Shown: positions 1 to 6,572 of the stretch, in pieces
Layout of the letters: each line of letters starts with the position of its first letter
How positions within the stretch are numbered: position 1 is the stretch's first letter
NCBI GenBank assembly: GCA_002411175.1
Contig: DHRN01000086.1
Location: 1-12,471 of the forward strand
Origin: Anaerolineaceae bacterium UBA5311
GTDB lineage: Bacteria; Chloroflexota; Anaerolineae; Anaerolineales; Anaerolineaceae
Length of the DNA stretch: 12,471 nucleotides
Direction: 5' to 3'
Translations under genes and position numbers: made by a program
Notes under the pieces: model-generated
Told to the model about the DNA's origin: nothing
The model's database searches: none
The model's input: only the letters and a program-made list of their open reading frames with translations

Positions 1-11
1 ACCAACCCCAG

Positions 12-45
12 TTCCTATTCCCTGCTCCCTGCTCCCGGCTCCCCC
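12..45. repeat. short C/T-rich heptamer tandem repeat
   Basis: Two exact TCCCTGC units (19-25 and 26-32) are followed by TCCCGGC (33-39) and a degraded TCCCCCT, and preceded by a degenerate TTCCTAT (12-18). This is simple-sequence DNA upstream of the ffh promoter region. No reading frame or hairpin is associated with it. It is cut close to the window edge, so its full length is unknown. Confidence 0.6.
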
Positions 46-94
46 TTTAAATCTAAACACATTCATATTGAGAACCGCCCAAAAGCATCCCGGG

Positions 95-125
95 CAGACA
101 GATTGATCTCAATTTGAGGTATGAT
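95..125 (+). promoter_or_regulatory. possible ffh promoter
   Basis: A good -10 box, TATGAT, lies at 120-125, about 26 bases before the ffh start codon. The best -35 candidate is CAGACA at 95-100, with a long 19-nt spacer. TTGATC at 103-108 is too close, with 11 nt. The -10 box sits in GGTATGATA (118-126), a string that recurs at the topA promoter. The assignment rests mainly on the -10 box and position. Confidence 0.35.
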
Positions 126-151
126 AAGAAAAAAATTGATGAGACTTATTT

Positions 152-1477
152 ATGTTTGAAAATTTGTCCGAAAAACTAACCACCGTTTTTGATAACCTAA
201 AGAGACGGGGAAAATTAAGTGAAGACGATGTCGATCTCGCCATGCGCGAGGTCAAACTTGCGCTGCTCGAAGCTGATGTCAACTACGCGGTTGTGCGTTC
301 CTTCACCAACCGGGTAAAAGAACGCGCCATCGGGGTTGAAGTCTCGAAAGCGCTTAACCCTGCCCAGATGGTGATCAAAATTGTCAATGACGAGTTGATC
401 AACACGCTCGGTCAACCTGTTGAACTGAACCTCAAAGGGGAGAAACCGCGCGTTCTCATGCTGGTCGGTTTGCAGGGCTCCGGAAAAACCACGGCAGCCG
501 CAAAGGTTGCCAGGAGATTGCGCTCAAGTGGTGAACGGGTGATGCTTGTAGCAGCGGATATTTATCGACCGGCTGCCATCAAACAGCTTCAAACCCTGGG
601 TGAACGCATTGAAGTTCCCGTTTTTACTTTACCAGGGGCAAAGCCGGTTCAGATTACCAAAGAAGCCTGGCAGAGCGCCCGCAAAGGCGGCTACAGCGTT
701 TTGATTATTGACACAGCCGGACGCTCCCAGCTGGATGACGAGCTGATGAATGAGCTCAATAGCATTCAAGACGCAGTTCCAGCCAACGAAATTTTGTTGG
801 TGGTGGACTCGATGATCGGGCAGGAAGCACTCAATGTGGCAAAGGGCTTCCAGGCGGTTATTCCAATAACTGGTTTAGTCTTTACAAAGATCGATGGTGA
901 TGCCAGGGGCGGCGCGGCAATTTCGATCCGCGAGGTCACCGGCATCCCAATCAAGTTTCTCGGAACCGGCGAGGGGCTGGACGCGCTGGAGGTTTTTGAC
1001 CCGACCCGGATCTCAAACCGCATCCTGGGAATGGGCGATATTCTCGGTCTTATCGAGAAGGCGGAATCTGCCTATGCTGGTGAAATTGATGCTAAAGAAG
1101 CCGAGCGGATGCTCAGCGGGCAGTTTACACTCGAAGACTTTGCCAGGCAGCTGCGTCAGATGAAGAAAATGGGACCGATCTCGCAATTGTTTGGCATGCT
1201 GCCAGGACAATTGAGCGCTGTCGCCAAGAATGTGGACCCTAACGAAGCGGAAAGCCAGTTAAAAACCGTGGAAGCAATTATTGATTCCATGACCCCGGCA
1301 GAAAGACGAGACCCCAGGGTGCTCAATGCGAGCAGACGCCGCAGGATCGCAGCCGGCTGTGGGAAAGATGTCCAGGACGTCAACCGCCTGATGAAGCAAT
1401 TCAGGGATATTCAACGTATGATGAAATCTTTCCAAAAATCGGGTGGTCGTGGTAATATTGACAGGTTATTAAGATAA
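152..1477 (+). CDS. ffh: signal recognition particle GTPase Ffh (SRP54)
   Basis: Ffh binds signal sequences on nascent membrane and secreted proteins together with 4.5S RNA, and delivers ribosomes to the FtsY receptor at the membrane. The 441-residue protein is full length for the family. It has an N-terminal helical N domain (about 1-90), then a Ras-like G domain with P-loop GLQGSGKT (106-113), DTAGR (187-191), TKIDGDARGG (245-254) and GTGE (271-274). The methionine-rich M domain (about 300-441) contains the RNA-binding RRRRIAAGCG segment (396-404) and several Met residues for signal-sequence binding. The ATG at 152 gives the standard MFENLSEKL start. The Shine-Dalgarno is poor (only GATGAG-like bases upstream). 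The next gene, rpsP, starts 99 bases downstream, a common arrangement in bacteria. Confidence 0.97.
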   Translation: MFENLSEKLTTVFDNLKRRGKLSEDDVDLAMREVKLALLEADVNYAVVRSFTNRVKERAIGVEVSKALNPAQMVIKIVNDELINTLGQPVELNLKGEKPRVLMLVGLQGSGKTTAAAKVARRLRSSGERVMLVAADIYRPAAIKQLQTLGERIEVPVFTLPGAKPVQITKEAWQSARKGGYSVLIIDTAGRSQLDDELMNELNSIQDAVPANEILLVVDSMIGQEALNVAKGFQAVIPITGLVFTKIDGDARGGAAISIREVTGIPIKFLGTGEGLDALEVFDPTRISNRILGMGDILGLIEKAESAYAGEIDAKEAERMLSGQFTLEDFARQLRQMKKMGPISQLFGMLPGQLSAVAKNVDPNEAESQLKTVEAIIDSMTPAERRDPRVLNASRRRRIAAGCGKDVQDVNRLMKQFRDIQRMMKSFQKSGGRGNIDRLLR

Positions 1478-1503
1478 TTACGGATTTGGATAAGGGTATG
1501 CTC

Positions 1504-1548
1504 CTTCAGCATCTCTCAACCTTAAACTGAAGCCGGATTAATTTTTTT
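1504..1548 (+). promoter_or_regulatory. weak hairpin plus T-run in the ffh-rpsP gap
   Basis: CTTCAG (1504-1509) can pair with CTGAAG (1527-1532) across a 17-nt loop. A run of seven T (1542-1548) follows nine bases later. The stem is short and the T-run is displaced, so this could be a leaky terminator or attenuator before rpsP, or chance. Beyond this and the rpsP ribosome-binding site, the 99-bp gap shows nothing recognisable. Confidence 0.25.
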
Positions 1549-1576
1549 ATTAGAACACAAGGAGCAAATTTTTAAG

Positions 1577-1915
1577 ATGGTACGTATTCGCTTACGCAGG
1601 GTTGGATCAACCCATCAACCGCATTACCGCGTGGTGGTTGCAGATAAAGAAAGCCCTCGCGACGGTCGCTTTATCGAAAACGTTGGTTTTTATAACCCAC
1701 GTACAGAACCCGGAACAATCGAATTTAATGAAGAAAGAGTCTATCACTGGTTGAGTGTGGGCGCGCAGCCCTCAGATTCGGTCCAGAAACTCTTCAAGGT
1801 CGTAAAATTGGATGAACGTTTCGCGCGCTTTAAAGCTGGAGAAGACCAGGATGTTTTGATTGAAGAAGCAGGGAAAATATATAAATCCCGCGCTGAAAAA
1901 ATCAATGCCAAATAG
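1577..1915 (+). CDS. rpsP: 30S ribosomal protein bS16
   Basis: bS16 is a small-subunit ribosomal protein that binds 16S rRNA early in assembly. The N-terminal sequence MVRIRLRRVGSTHQPHYRVV, the PRDGRFIE motif and the GFYNPRTEP segment are diagnostic. The core (about 1-78) is followed by a charged C-terminal tail (79-112), so at 112 residues it is longer than the roughly 80-90 residue forms; such tails are common in this family. AAGGAG at 1559-1564 precedes the ATG by 12 nt, a rather long spacing. The gene heads a tight cluster, with khpA starting 22 bases after its stop, as in many Gram-positive and Chloroflexota genomes. Confidence 0.97.
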   Translation: MVRIRLRRVGSTHQPHYRVVVADKESPRDGRFIENVGFYNPRTEPGTIEFNEERVYHWLSVGAQPSDSVQKLFKVVKLDERFARFKAGEDQDVLIEEAGKIYKSRAEKINAK

Positions 1916-1937
1916 TCTCCAGACAAGGTAAAAAAAC

Positions 1938-2189
1938 ATGTCACAAAATAACCTCCGCAGTCTGCTCGAATATTTGGCGAAATCGATCGTCAACAATCCT
2001 GACGATGTCACTGTTGAGGAACGTATTAATGGGAAGGTCGTGCATTTGGATTTGCACGTTCACTCCGAAGATATCGGCAGAGTGATTGGCAAACAAGGTC
2101 GGGTTGCCAACTCCATGCGTGCGATCCTCAGGGTTGTTGCCGCCAGGAACGGCAAAAAGGTCGAAATGGACGTTGTCGACCGTGCCTGA
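1938..2189 (+). CDS. khpA: KH-domain RNA-binding protein KhpA
   Basis: This is a single KH-domain protein (YlqC family) that binds RNA, often as a partner of KhpB/Jag, and affects cell division and translation in Gram-positive bacteria. The 83-residue length is typical. The KH signature IGRVIGKQGR is present, with the GKQG loop at 51-54 followed by a helix (VANSMRAILRVVAARNG). The AAGG(T) ribosome-binding site at 1925-1929 lies 8 nt before the ATG. The gene sits between rpsP and rimM, the conserved location of khpA. No jag partner is in the window. The family assignment is firm; the cellular role here is inferred from homologues. Confidence 0.93.
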   Translation: MSQNNLRSLLEYLAKSIVNNPDDVTVEERINGKVVHLDLHVHSEDIGRVIGKQGRVANSMRAILRVVAARNGKKVEMDVVDRA

Positions 2190-2196
2190 GCCAGCC

Positions 2197-2742
2197 ATGG
2201 ACGATCATAACAAAAAAGCTGCAGGCTCGTCAACGAAAAACGAGCCTGCTTACTTGTTAATCGGCCGGCTTCAAAAATCGCATGGGATCAAGGGTGAAAT
2301 CGCGATGCGGGTTCACACCCAATTCCCCGAACGTATCCGTGCCGGAAAAAGCGTTTACGTGGGTGATGAAAAGGGCGAAATGATCGTTGCTTCCATTCGC
2401 TGGAAAGCAAACCTGCTTTTGCTCAGGTTTGATGGTATCGATAACCCTGAAGCTGCCTCGAAACTTACCAACTATGAGGTCTTTACCAAAACCCGCAACC
2501 TTCCAAAACTCCCTGAAGGACAATATTACCATCACCAGTTGATCGGTCTGGAGGTTTGGCAGGGGGATGAGTTTCTGGGCGAACTGACCGATATCATGGA
2601 AACCGGCGCGAATGATGTCTACGTCATTCAAAAAGATGACGCGGCAGAACTATTAATCCCTGCCATCCCTGATGTAATCAAAGTGATTAATCCCGAAGAG
2701 GGGATCATGATCGTCGAGCTACTGGAAGGACTGCGTGATTGA
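2197..2742 (+). CDS. rimM: ribosome maturation factor RimM
   Basis: RimM is an assembly factor that binds uS19 and helps mature the head of the 30S subunit. Using ATG 2197 the protein has 181 residues: an N-terminal RimM beta-barrel (about 19-103, with the IGRLQKSHGIKGE signature) and a C-terminal PRC-barrel (about 109-178, with YYHHQLIGLEV, GANDVYVI and LIPAIPDVIK). This start leaves only 7 bases after the khpA stop and has no clear Shine-Dalgarno, which suggests translational coupling. An in-frame GTG at 2182, overlapping khpA by 8 bases, is an alternative. A far upstream ATG at 2086 would lie inside khpA and is unlikely. The last four bases overlap dprA. trmD, the usual partner, is missing downstream. 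Confidence 0.95.
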   Translation: MDDHNKKAAGSSTKNEPAYLLIGRLQKSHGIKGEIAMRVHTQFPERIRAGKSVYVGDEKGEMIVASIRWKANLLLLRFDGIDNPEAASKLTNYEVFTKTRNLPKLPEGQYYHHQLIGLEVWQGDEFLGELTDIMETGANDVYVIQKDDAAELLIPAIPDVIKVINPEEGIMIVELLEGLRD

Positions 2743-3836
2743 ACAACGAAGATCTTTACTGGCTCGCATTCAGTTTTGTCAGAGGGATCGGGGCTGTCAG
2801 GTTTCGGAAACTACTGCATTTTTTTGGTGACCTCTCCAGGGCATGGACAGCCGATAAAGCCGAACTGATTACAGCCGGTCTGACCGATAAAGCTGCCGAT
2901 CTTGTTTTGGAAACGCGAAAGGTTCTGGATGTAAAAAAAATCCAAACTGAGTTAAGCAACAAAGGAATCCAGTATCTGACCTGGAATTCTCACGGTTACC
3001 CGAAATACCTGCAGGAAATTTCACAACCTCCGCCCATCCTTTATTACAAAGGCACGATTACTACAGCAGACGACCTGGCAATCGCCATTGTTGGCACCAG
3101 GAATGTGACCAAATATGGGAAGCAGATTACCAAAGACACAGCCGCTTACCTGGCTGGGAACGGAATCACGGTGGTAAGCGGTCTCGCGCGGGGTGTGGAT
3201 GGTATCGCGCACCGGGCTGCCCTGGAAACAGGGGGACGCACATTGGCTGTGCTCGGTTCTGGTGTCGATGTGATCTATCCACCCGAACACCGGCAGCTGG
3301 CGAATGAAATCATGAAGAGCGGGGCGATCATCAGCGATTATCCCCCGGGTACCAAACCGGACGGAATCAACTTCCCTCCACGCAACCGTATCATCTCGGG
3401 CTTATCGCGTGGGACTGTGGTCATCGAAGCCGGAGAACGAAGCGGGGCGTTAATTACAGCGAAATTCGCCCTCGAGCAGGGTCGCGATGTTTACGCCGTG
3501 CCAGGGTCGGTGCTTTCTCAGATGAGCAAGGGAACCAACAACCTGATCGCTGAAGGGGCAACACCAATGACCAACCCGGCGATAATCACCGAAGCAATGA
3601 ATCTAAAGGGCGAAATTGACCGACCCAAACGCGAGCGGATTGTGCTTACCTCAAATGAGGTAAACATCCTGCGGGTTCTCGGCAGCGAAACCATGCATAT
3701 TGACGAGATCTGTGCGAAAACTTCGATGGAGATCGAAAAACTGACCGCAGACCTGACCATGATGGAGTTGAAGGGGATTATCGAACGGGACGGCGGCATG
3801 GAATATCGCCGTGTTCAGAATTGGGATATTGGGTAG
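2739..3836 (+). CDS. dprA: DNA processing protein DprA
   Basis: DprA binds incoming single-stranded DNA during natural transformation and loads RecA; it is also widely kept in bacteria not known to be competent. The 365-residue protein has an N-terminal helix-hairpin-helix/SAM-like part (about 1-65). The Rossmann-fold DprA core (about 95-285) carries GTR (119-121), SGLARGVD (147-154), VLGSGVDVIYPPEH (171-184), FPPRNRIISGLS (212-223) and ERSGALIT (233-240). A C-terminal winged helix (about 300-358) follows, matching the full-length architecture. The start is TTG at 2739 in a TTGA overlap with the rimM stop. GGAAGGA at 2724-2730, 8 nt upstream, is a strong ribosome-binding site and supports this start. 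It belongs to the rpsP-khpA-rimM unit. Confidence 0.95.
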   Translation: MNNEDLYWLAFSFVRGIGAVRFRKLLHFFGDLSRAWTADKAELITAGLTDKAADLVLETRKVLDVKKIQTELSNKGIQYLTWNSHGYPKYLQEISQPPPILYYKGTITTADDLAIAIVGTRNVTKYGKQITKDTAAYLAGNGITVVSGLARGVDGIAHRAALETGGRTLAVLGSGVDVIYPPEHRQLANEIMKSGAIISDYPPGTKPDGINFPPRNRIISGLSRGTVVIEAGERSGALITAKFALEQGRDVYAVPGSVLSQMSKGTNNLIAEGATPMTNPAIITEAMNLKGEIDRPKRERIVLTSNEVNILRVLGSETMHIDEICAKTSMEIEKLTADLTMMELKGIIERDGGMEYRRVQNWDIG

Positions 3837-3839
3837 CGT

Positions 3840-3897
3840 TCCAACTGAGACTGTGCAGGCGTCACCATTGATGACGCGGTTGACCAGAGGAGTTGGA
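3840..3897. repeat. nested inverted repeat downstream of dprA
   Basis: The outer arms TCCAACT (3840-3846) and AGTTGGA (3891-3897) are perfectly complementary. Inside them GCGTCA (3859-3864) pairs with TGACGC (3872-3877) around a 7-nt loop. The structure begins 3 bases after the dprA stop and is followed by the T-rich TTGTTTT (3900-3906). It could be a 3' end structure for the dprA transcript or part of a mobile repeat. It is not a canonical intrinsic terminator. Confidence 0.45.
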
Positions 3898-3922
3898 GAT
3901 TGTTTTGCCAGAAAATTGTTTT

Positions 3923-3940
3923 CCACGGTATCAACCGTGG
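3923..3940. repeat. perfect 7-bp hairpin
   Basis: CCACGGT (3923-3929) and ACCGTGG (3934-3940) flank a 4-nt loop, ATCA. No T-run follows on the plus strand; read on the minus strand the hairpin is followed by AAAACAATTTT, which also lacks a run. The function is unknown. It could be an operator, an RNA hairpin or part of the surrounding repeat. Confidence 0.45.
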
Positions 3941-3983
3941 CGGGCATTGGATACGACCCATGGGCTCCGGGTGGTGGGCAGAC

Positions 3984-4034
3984 AGATGAAGAGCCTTCAG
4001 CGTGTTCAGGGTGACAAAAAAGAAACATTCAGAA
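3984..4034 (-). repeat. HPERSEGS-type interspersed repeat fragment
   Basis: Read on the minus strand, this stretch contains TTCTGAATG (4026-4034) and then GTCACCCTGAACACGCTGAA (3997-4016) continuing into GGCTCTTCA. That pattern resembles the short intergenic repeats found in many copies in several bacterial phyla, whose frames are often mistranslated as peptides such as HPERSEGS; here one frame reads CHPEHAEGSSS. The resemblance is from memory, and copy number in this genome cannot be seen from one window. Confidence 0.5.
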
Positions 4035-4058
4035 TAACAAACCCATGACAATTCATTC

Positions 4059-4085
4059 TTGACGAAAATTTGATTATGGTATGAT
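4059..4085 (+). promoter_or_regulatory. topA promoter (extended -10)
   Basis: TTGACG at 4059-4064 is a near-consensus -35 box. TATGAT at 4080-4085 is a good -10 box preceded by TG at 4077-4078, giving the extended -10 pattern TGnTATGAT, which compensates for the short 15-nt spacer. Transcription would begin near 4092, leaving a leader of roughly 38 nt. Confidence 0.6.
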
Positions 4086-4129
4086 ATTGCCCGGCTGGGT
4101 GGAATAGCCGATAGGTCAGGAGAACTTTA

Positions 4130-6508
4130 ATGGAAGCATATTGTTTGAAGTGTAAAGAAAAACGAGAAATCATAAACCCGCTTGCGGGGTTCAACGCCCG
4201 TGGTGGTCCGGTAACAACTGGCACCTGTGCTGTTTGTGGTTCCAAACTGTATCGTATGGGCAATACCCCTGCGCATGAAGGGCTTGAAAAGCCTGTAATT
4301 GAAGTCACAAAGAAATCAGCTTCCAAAAAGGCGTCGAAAAAAAAGACAACCAGCAAAACCATTAAAAAAGGGAAGAATACCAAAGCCATTCGTGCAACTG
4401 GCAAACCGCTGGTGATCGTTGAATCTCCGGCAAAAGCCAGGACAATCGGTCGCTTTTTGGGCAGCGATTACGACGTAGTCGCTTCCGTAGGGCATGTAAG
4501 GGATTTGTTAAAATCGCAGCTCAGCGTTGACGTTGAGAATAATTTCGAACCCAAATACCGTGTCCCCAACGAAAAAAAGCAAGTCGTCAGGCAGATTAAA
4601 GAGCTGGCTGACATAAGCAACCATGTTACCCTGGCAACAGACCCCGACCGCGAAGGCGAGGCGATCGCCTGGCACCTGATGGAATCCGCTGAGATAGACC
4701 CCGCAAAAATCGATCGTGTGGTTTTCCACGAAATTACCCGGGACGCGGTCGCGGAAGCTTTTGCCAACCCCCGCCAGCTGGATATGGACCTGATTGACGC
4801 ACAACAAGCCCGACGAATTTTGGACCGGCTGGTTGGTTACAGCGTTTCCCCGATTTTGTGGGCAAAAGTGAAGGGGCGTCTCTCCGCGGGGCGTGTTCAG
4901 TCTGTCGCTCTTCGCCTGGTTGTCGAAAGAGAACGGGCGATTGATGCGTTTATTCCCCAGGAATACTGGTCGATTCACGCGTTATTAAACCCCGATAAAA
5001 GCGACAAAGAATACCGGGCTAAGCTGGTGAAAGTGAATGAGCAAAACCTGAACATGAGTCTAAAGGATGAAAACGCGGCGATGGCTCTGGTCGAAAAGAT
5101 GGAAATAGCAAACTACGCGATCGAGGCGATCAACGTCAGCAACAAAAGCATTCGTCCGGGCGCGCCTTTCATCACCAGCACGCTGCAGCAGGAGGCATCG
5201 CGTCGTTTGGGGTTCCAAACCAGGAAGACCATGGCGCTTGCCCAGCAATTATACGAAGGCATCGACCTCGGTAACAGCGAAGAGACTGGTCTGATCACCT
5301 ACATGCGTACAGACTCGGTGCACGTTTCTACTGAATCAGTTCGTGATGCCCGCGCGTATATCGGGAAGAATTATGGTACAAATTTCTTACCCGACAAACC
5401 GCCACAATATCGCACACGCTCTGCCTCCGCCCAGGAAGCCCACGAAGCGATTCGCCCGACTTCGGTCGCCCGCGATCCCCAGAGTATGAAGAAGCACCTC
5501 TCCAAGGACCAGTTCGCGCTCTATCGGTTGATCTGGCAGCGCTTTGTCGCCAGCCAGATGCTGCCGGCAATTCTTGAGATTACAACAGTTGAAATCGAAG
5601 GCAAGTACGCCTCCGACAAGTATCTGCTGCGTTCAACCGGCAATCGCGAGGTATTTGCAGGTTTCAAAGCCGTCTATCGATACGAAAAGGCTGATGATGA
5701 AAATGGAGAAGAAGAGACAATGGACCTGCCTCTTGAGGTGATGAGCGTGGGGCAAAAGCAAAACCTGATCAAACTCGATCCAGCCCAACATTTCACCCAG
5801 CCTCCCCCGCGTTACTCAGAAGCGACCCTGATTCAGGCATTGGAAGAAAACGGGATCGGCAGACCTTCAACCTATTCGCCAATAATTTCGACTATTCAAA
5901 GCCGCGGATACGTCACCCGCGAAAACAAGCGCCTTTATCCGACCGAAATTGGCTACCTGGTCAACGACCTGGTCGTCGAGTACTTCCCGAAGATAGTTGA
6001 TCTCGGTTTTACTTCGAAAATGGAAGACGAACTCGATAAGATTGCTGATGGAGAAGTTGCCTGGGTTGATGTAATCCGTGACTTTTACGAACCATTTTCA
6101 CAAAACCTCGAAAACGCGCGCAAGCATATGCCTGAAACCAAGGTTGAACCCGAAAAGATCGGCAGAATTTGCCCGTTGGACGGAGGGGAACTGGTGATCA
6201 GGAACGGACGGTTCGGCAAGTTTATAAGCTGTTCCAACTTTCCTGCCTGCCGGTACACCGAACCCTTGTTGGAAAAGATCGGGGTTACCTGCCCACAGTG
6301 TGGAATCGGTGATGTTGTCGAAAAACGGACCAAAAAGGGCAGAAAGTTTTACGGATGTTCCCGTTACCCGGATTGTGACTTTTCTGCGTGGGATAAACCG
6401 ACCGGGAAGAGCTGTTCCAATTGCGGCGGCGTTCTGGTGGAAAAACTCAATCAAACTGCTGTTTGCGTGGATTGCAAAAAAAGATATCCGCTGGATGGTC
6501 GTCAGTAA
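4130..6508 (+). CDS. topA: type IA DNA topoisomerase I with N-terminal DUF5679-like ribbon
   Basis: TopA relaxes negative supercoils by passing one strand through a transient break held on a tyrosine. The 792-residue protein starts with a Cys4 ribbon unlike ordinary TopA (CLKC at 5-8, CAVC at 33-36, then YRMG), resembling the small DUF5679 family. A Lys/Ser/Thr-rich linker follows (about 61-90). The catalytic core begins with TOPRIM (92 to about 205: VIVESPAKA with E98, DPDRE at 171-175) and continues with the active-site motif GLITYMRTDS (Y391) and ENGIGRPSTY (573-582). Three C-terminal zinc ribbons follow: 681-707, in which one Cys is missing (CPLD instead of CPxC); 721-749, with four Cys; and 762-782, with four Cys. 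CAGGAG (4117-4122) lies 7 nt before the ATG, which fixes the start and keeps the ribbon in the protein. The next gene starts 64 bases downstream. Confidence 0.96.
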   Translation: MEAYCLKCKEKREIINPLAGFNARGGPVTTGTCAVCGSKLYRMGNTPAHEGLEKPVIEVTKKSASKKASKKKTTSKTIKKGKNTKAIRATGKPLVIVESPAKARTIGRFLGSDYDVVASVGHVRDLLKSQLSVDVENNFEPKYRVPNEKKQVVRQIKELADISNHVTLATDPDREGEAIAWHLMESAEIDPAKIDRVVFHEITRDAVAEAFANPRQLDMDLIDAQQARRILDRLVGYSVSPILWAKVKGRLSAGRVQSVALRLVVERERAIDAFIPQEYWSIHALLNPDKSDKEYRAKLVKVNEQNLNMSLKDENAAMALVEKMEIANYAIEAINVSNKSIRPGAPFITSTLQQEASRRLGFQTRKTMALAQQLYEGIDLGNSEETGLITYMRTDSVHVSTESVRDARAYIGKNYGTNFLPDKPPQYRTRSASAQEAHEAIRPTSVARDPQSMKKHLSKDQFALYRLIWQRFVASQMLPAILEITTVEIEGKYASDKYLLRSTGNREVFAGFKAVYRYEKADDENGEEETMDLPLEVMSVGQKQNLIKLDPAQHFTQPPPRYSEATLIQALEENGIGRPSTYSPIISTIQSRGYVTRENKRLYPTEIGYLVNDLVVEYFPKIVDLGFTSKMEDELDKIADGEVAWVDVIRDFYEPFSQNLENARKHMPETKVEPEKIGRICPLDGGELVIRNGRFGKFISCSNFPACRYTEPLLEKIGVTCPQCGIGDVVEKRTKKGRKFYGCSRYPDCDFSAWDKPTGKSCSNCGGVLVEKLNQTAVCVDCKKRYPLDGRQ

Positions 6509-6572
6509 GCAGCCCTTGTTGGTACGAAACATGCACCAAATGTGACATCAAGTTTTACAAAGAGGTGCAGGC

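Larger units (their letters stand above)
3837..4129. other. dprA-topA intergenic region
   Basis: No gene is supported in this 293-bp gap. It contains, in order, a nested palindrome just after dprA, a perfect 7-bp hairpin, an interspersed-repeat fragment ending near 4034, and the topA promoter and ribosome-binding site. Small frames crossing it on both strands lack ribosome-binding sites and overlap the flanking genes. Confidence 0.7.

Noticed and set aside
103..125. TTGATC/TATGAT as an ffh promoter pair
   Set aside because: The 11-nt spacer is too short for a standard sigma-70 promoter; only the -10 box was kept as a candidate.
2086..2196. Longer rimM start at 2086
   Set aside because: It would add 37 residues encoded inside khpA with no RimM similarity; ATG 2197 (or GTG 2182) fits the family start.
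3651..4028. 125-residue minus-strand frame containing CHPEHAEGSSS
   Set aside because: It overlaps the dprA 3' end and runs through the interspersed repeat; this peptide type is a known artefact of such repeats and there is no ribosome-binding site.
4508..4978. 156-residue minus-strand frame inside topA
   Set aside because: It is antisense to the well-supported TOPRIM region of topA, with no recognisable domain.
6098..6532. 144-residue minus-strand frame at the topA 3' end
   Set aside because: It is the complement of the TopA zinc-ribbon region; its sequence shows no family motif.
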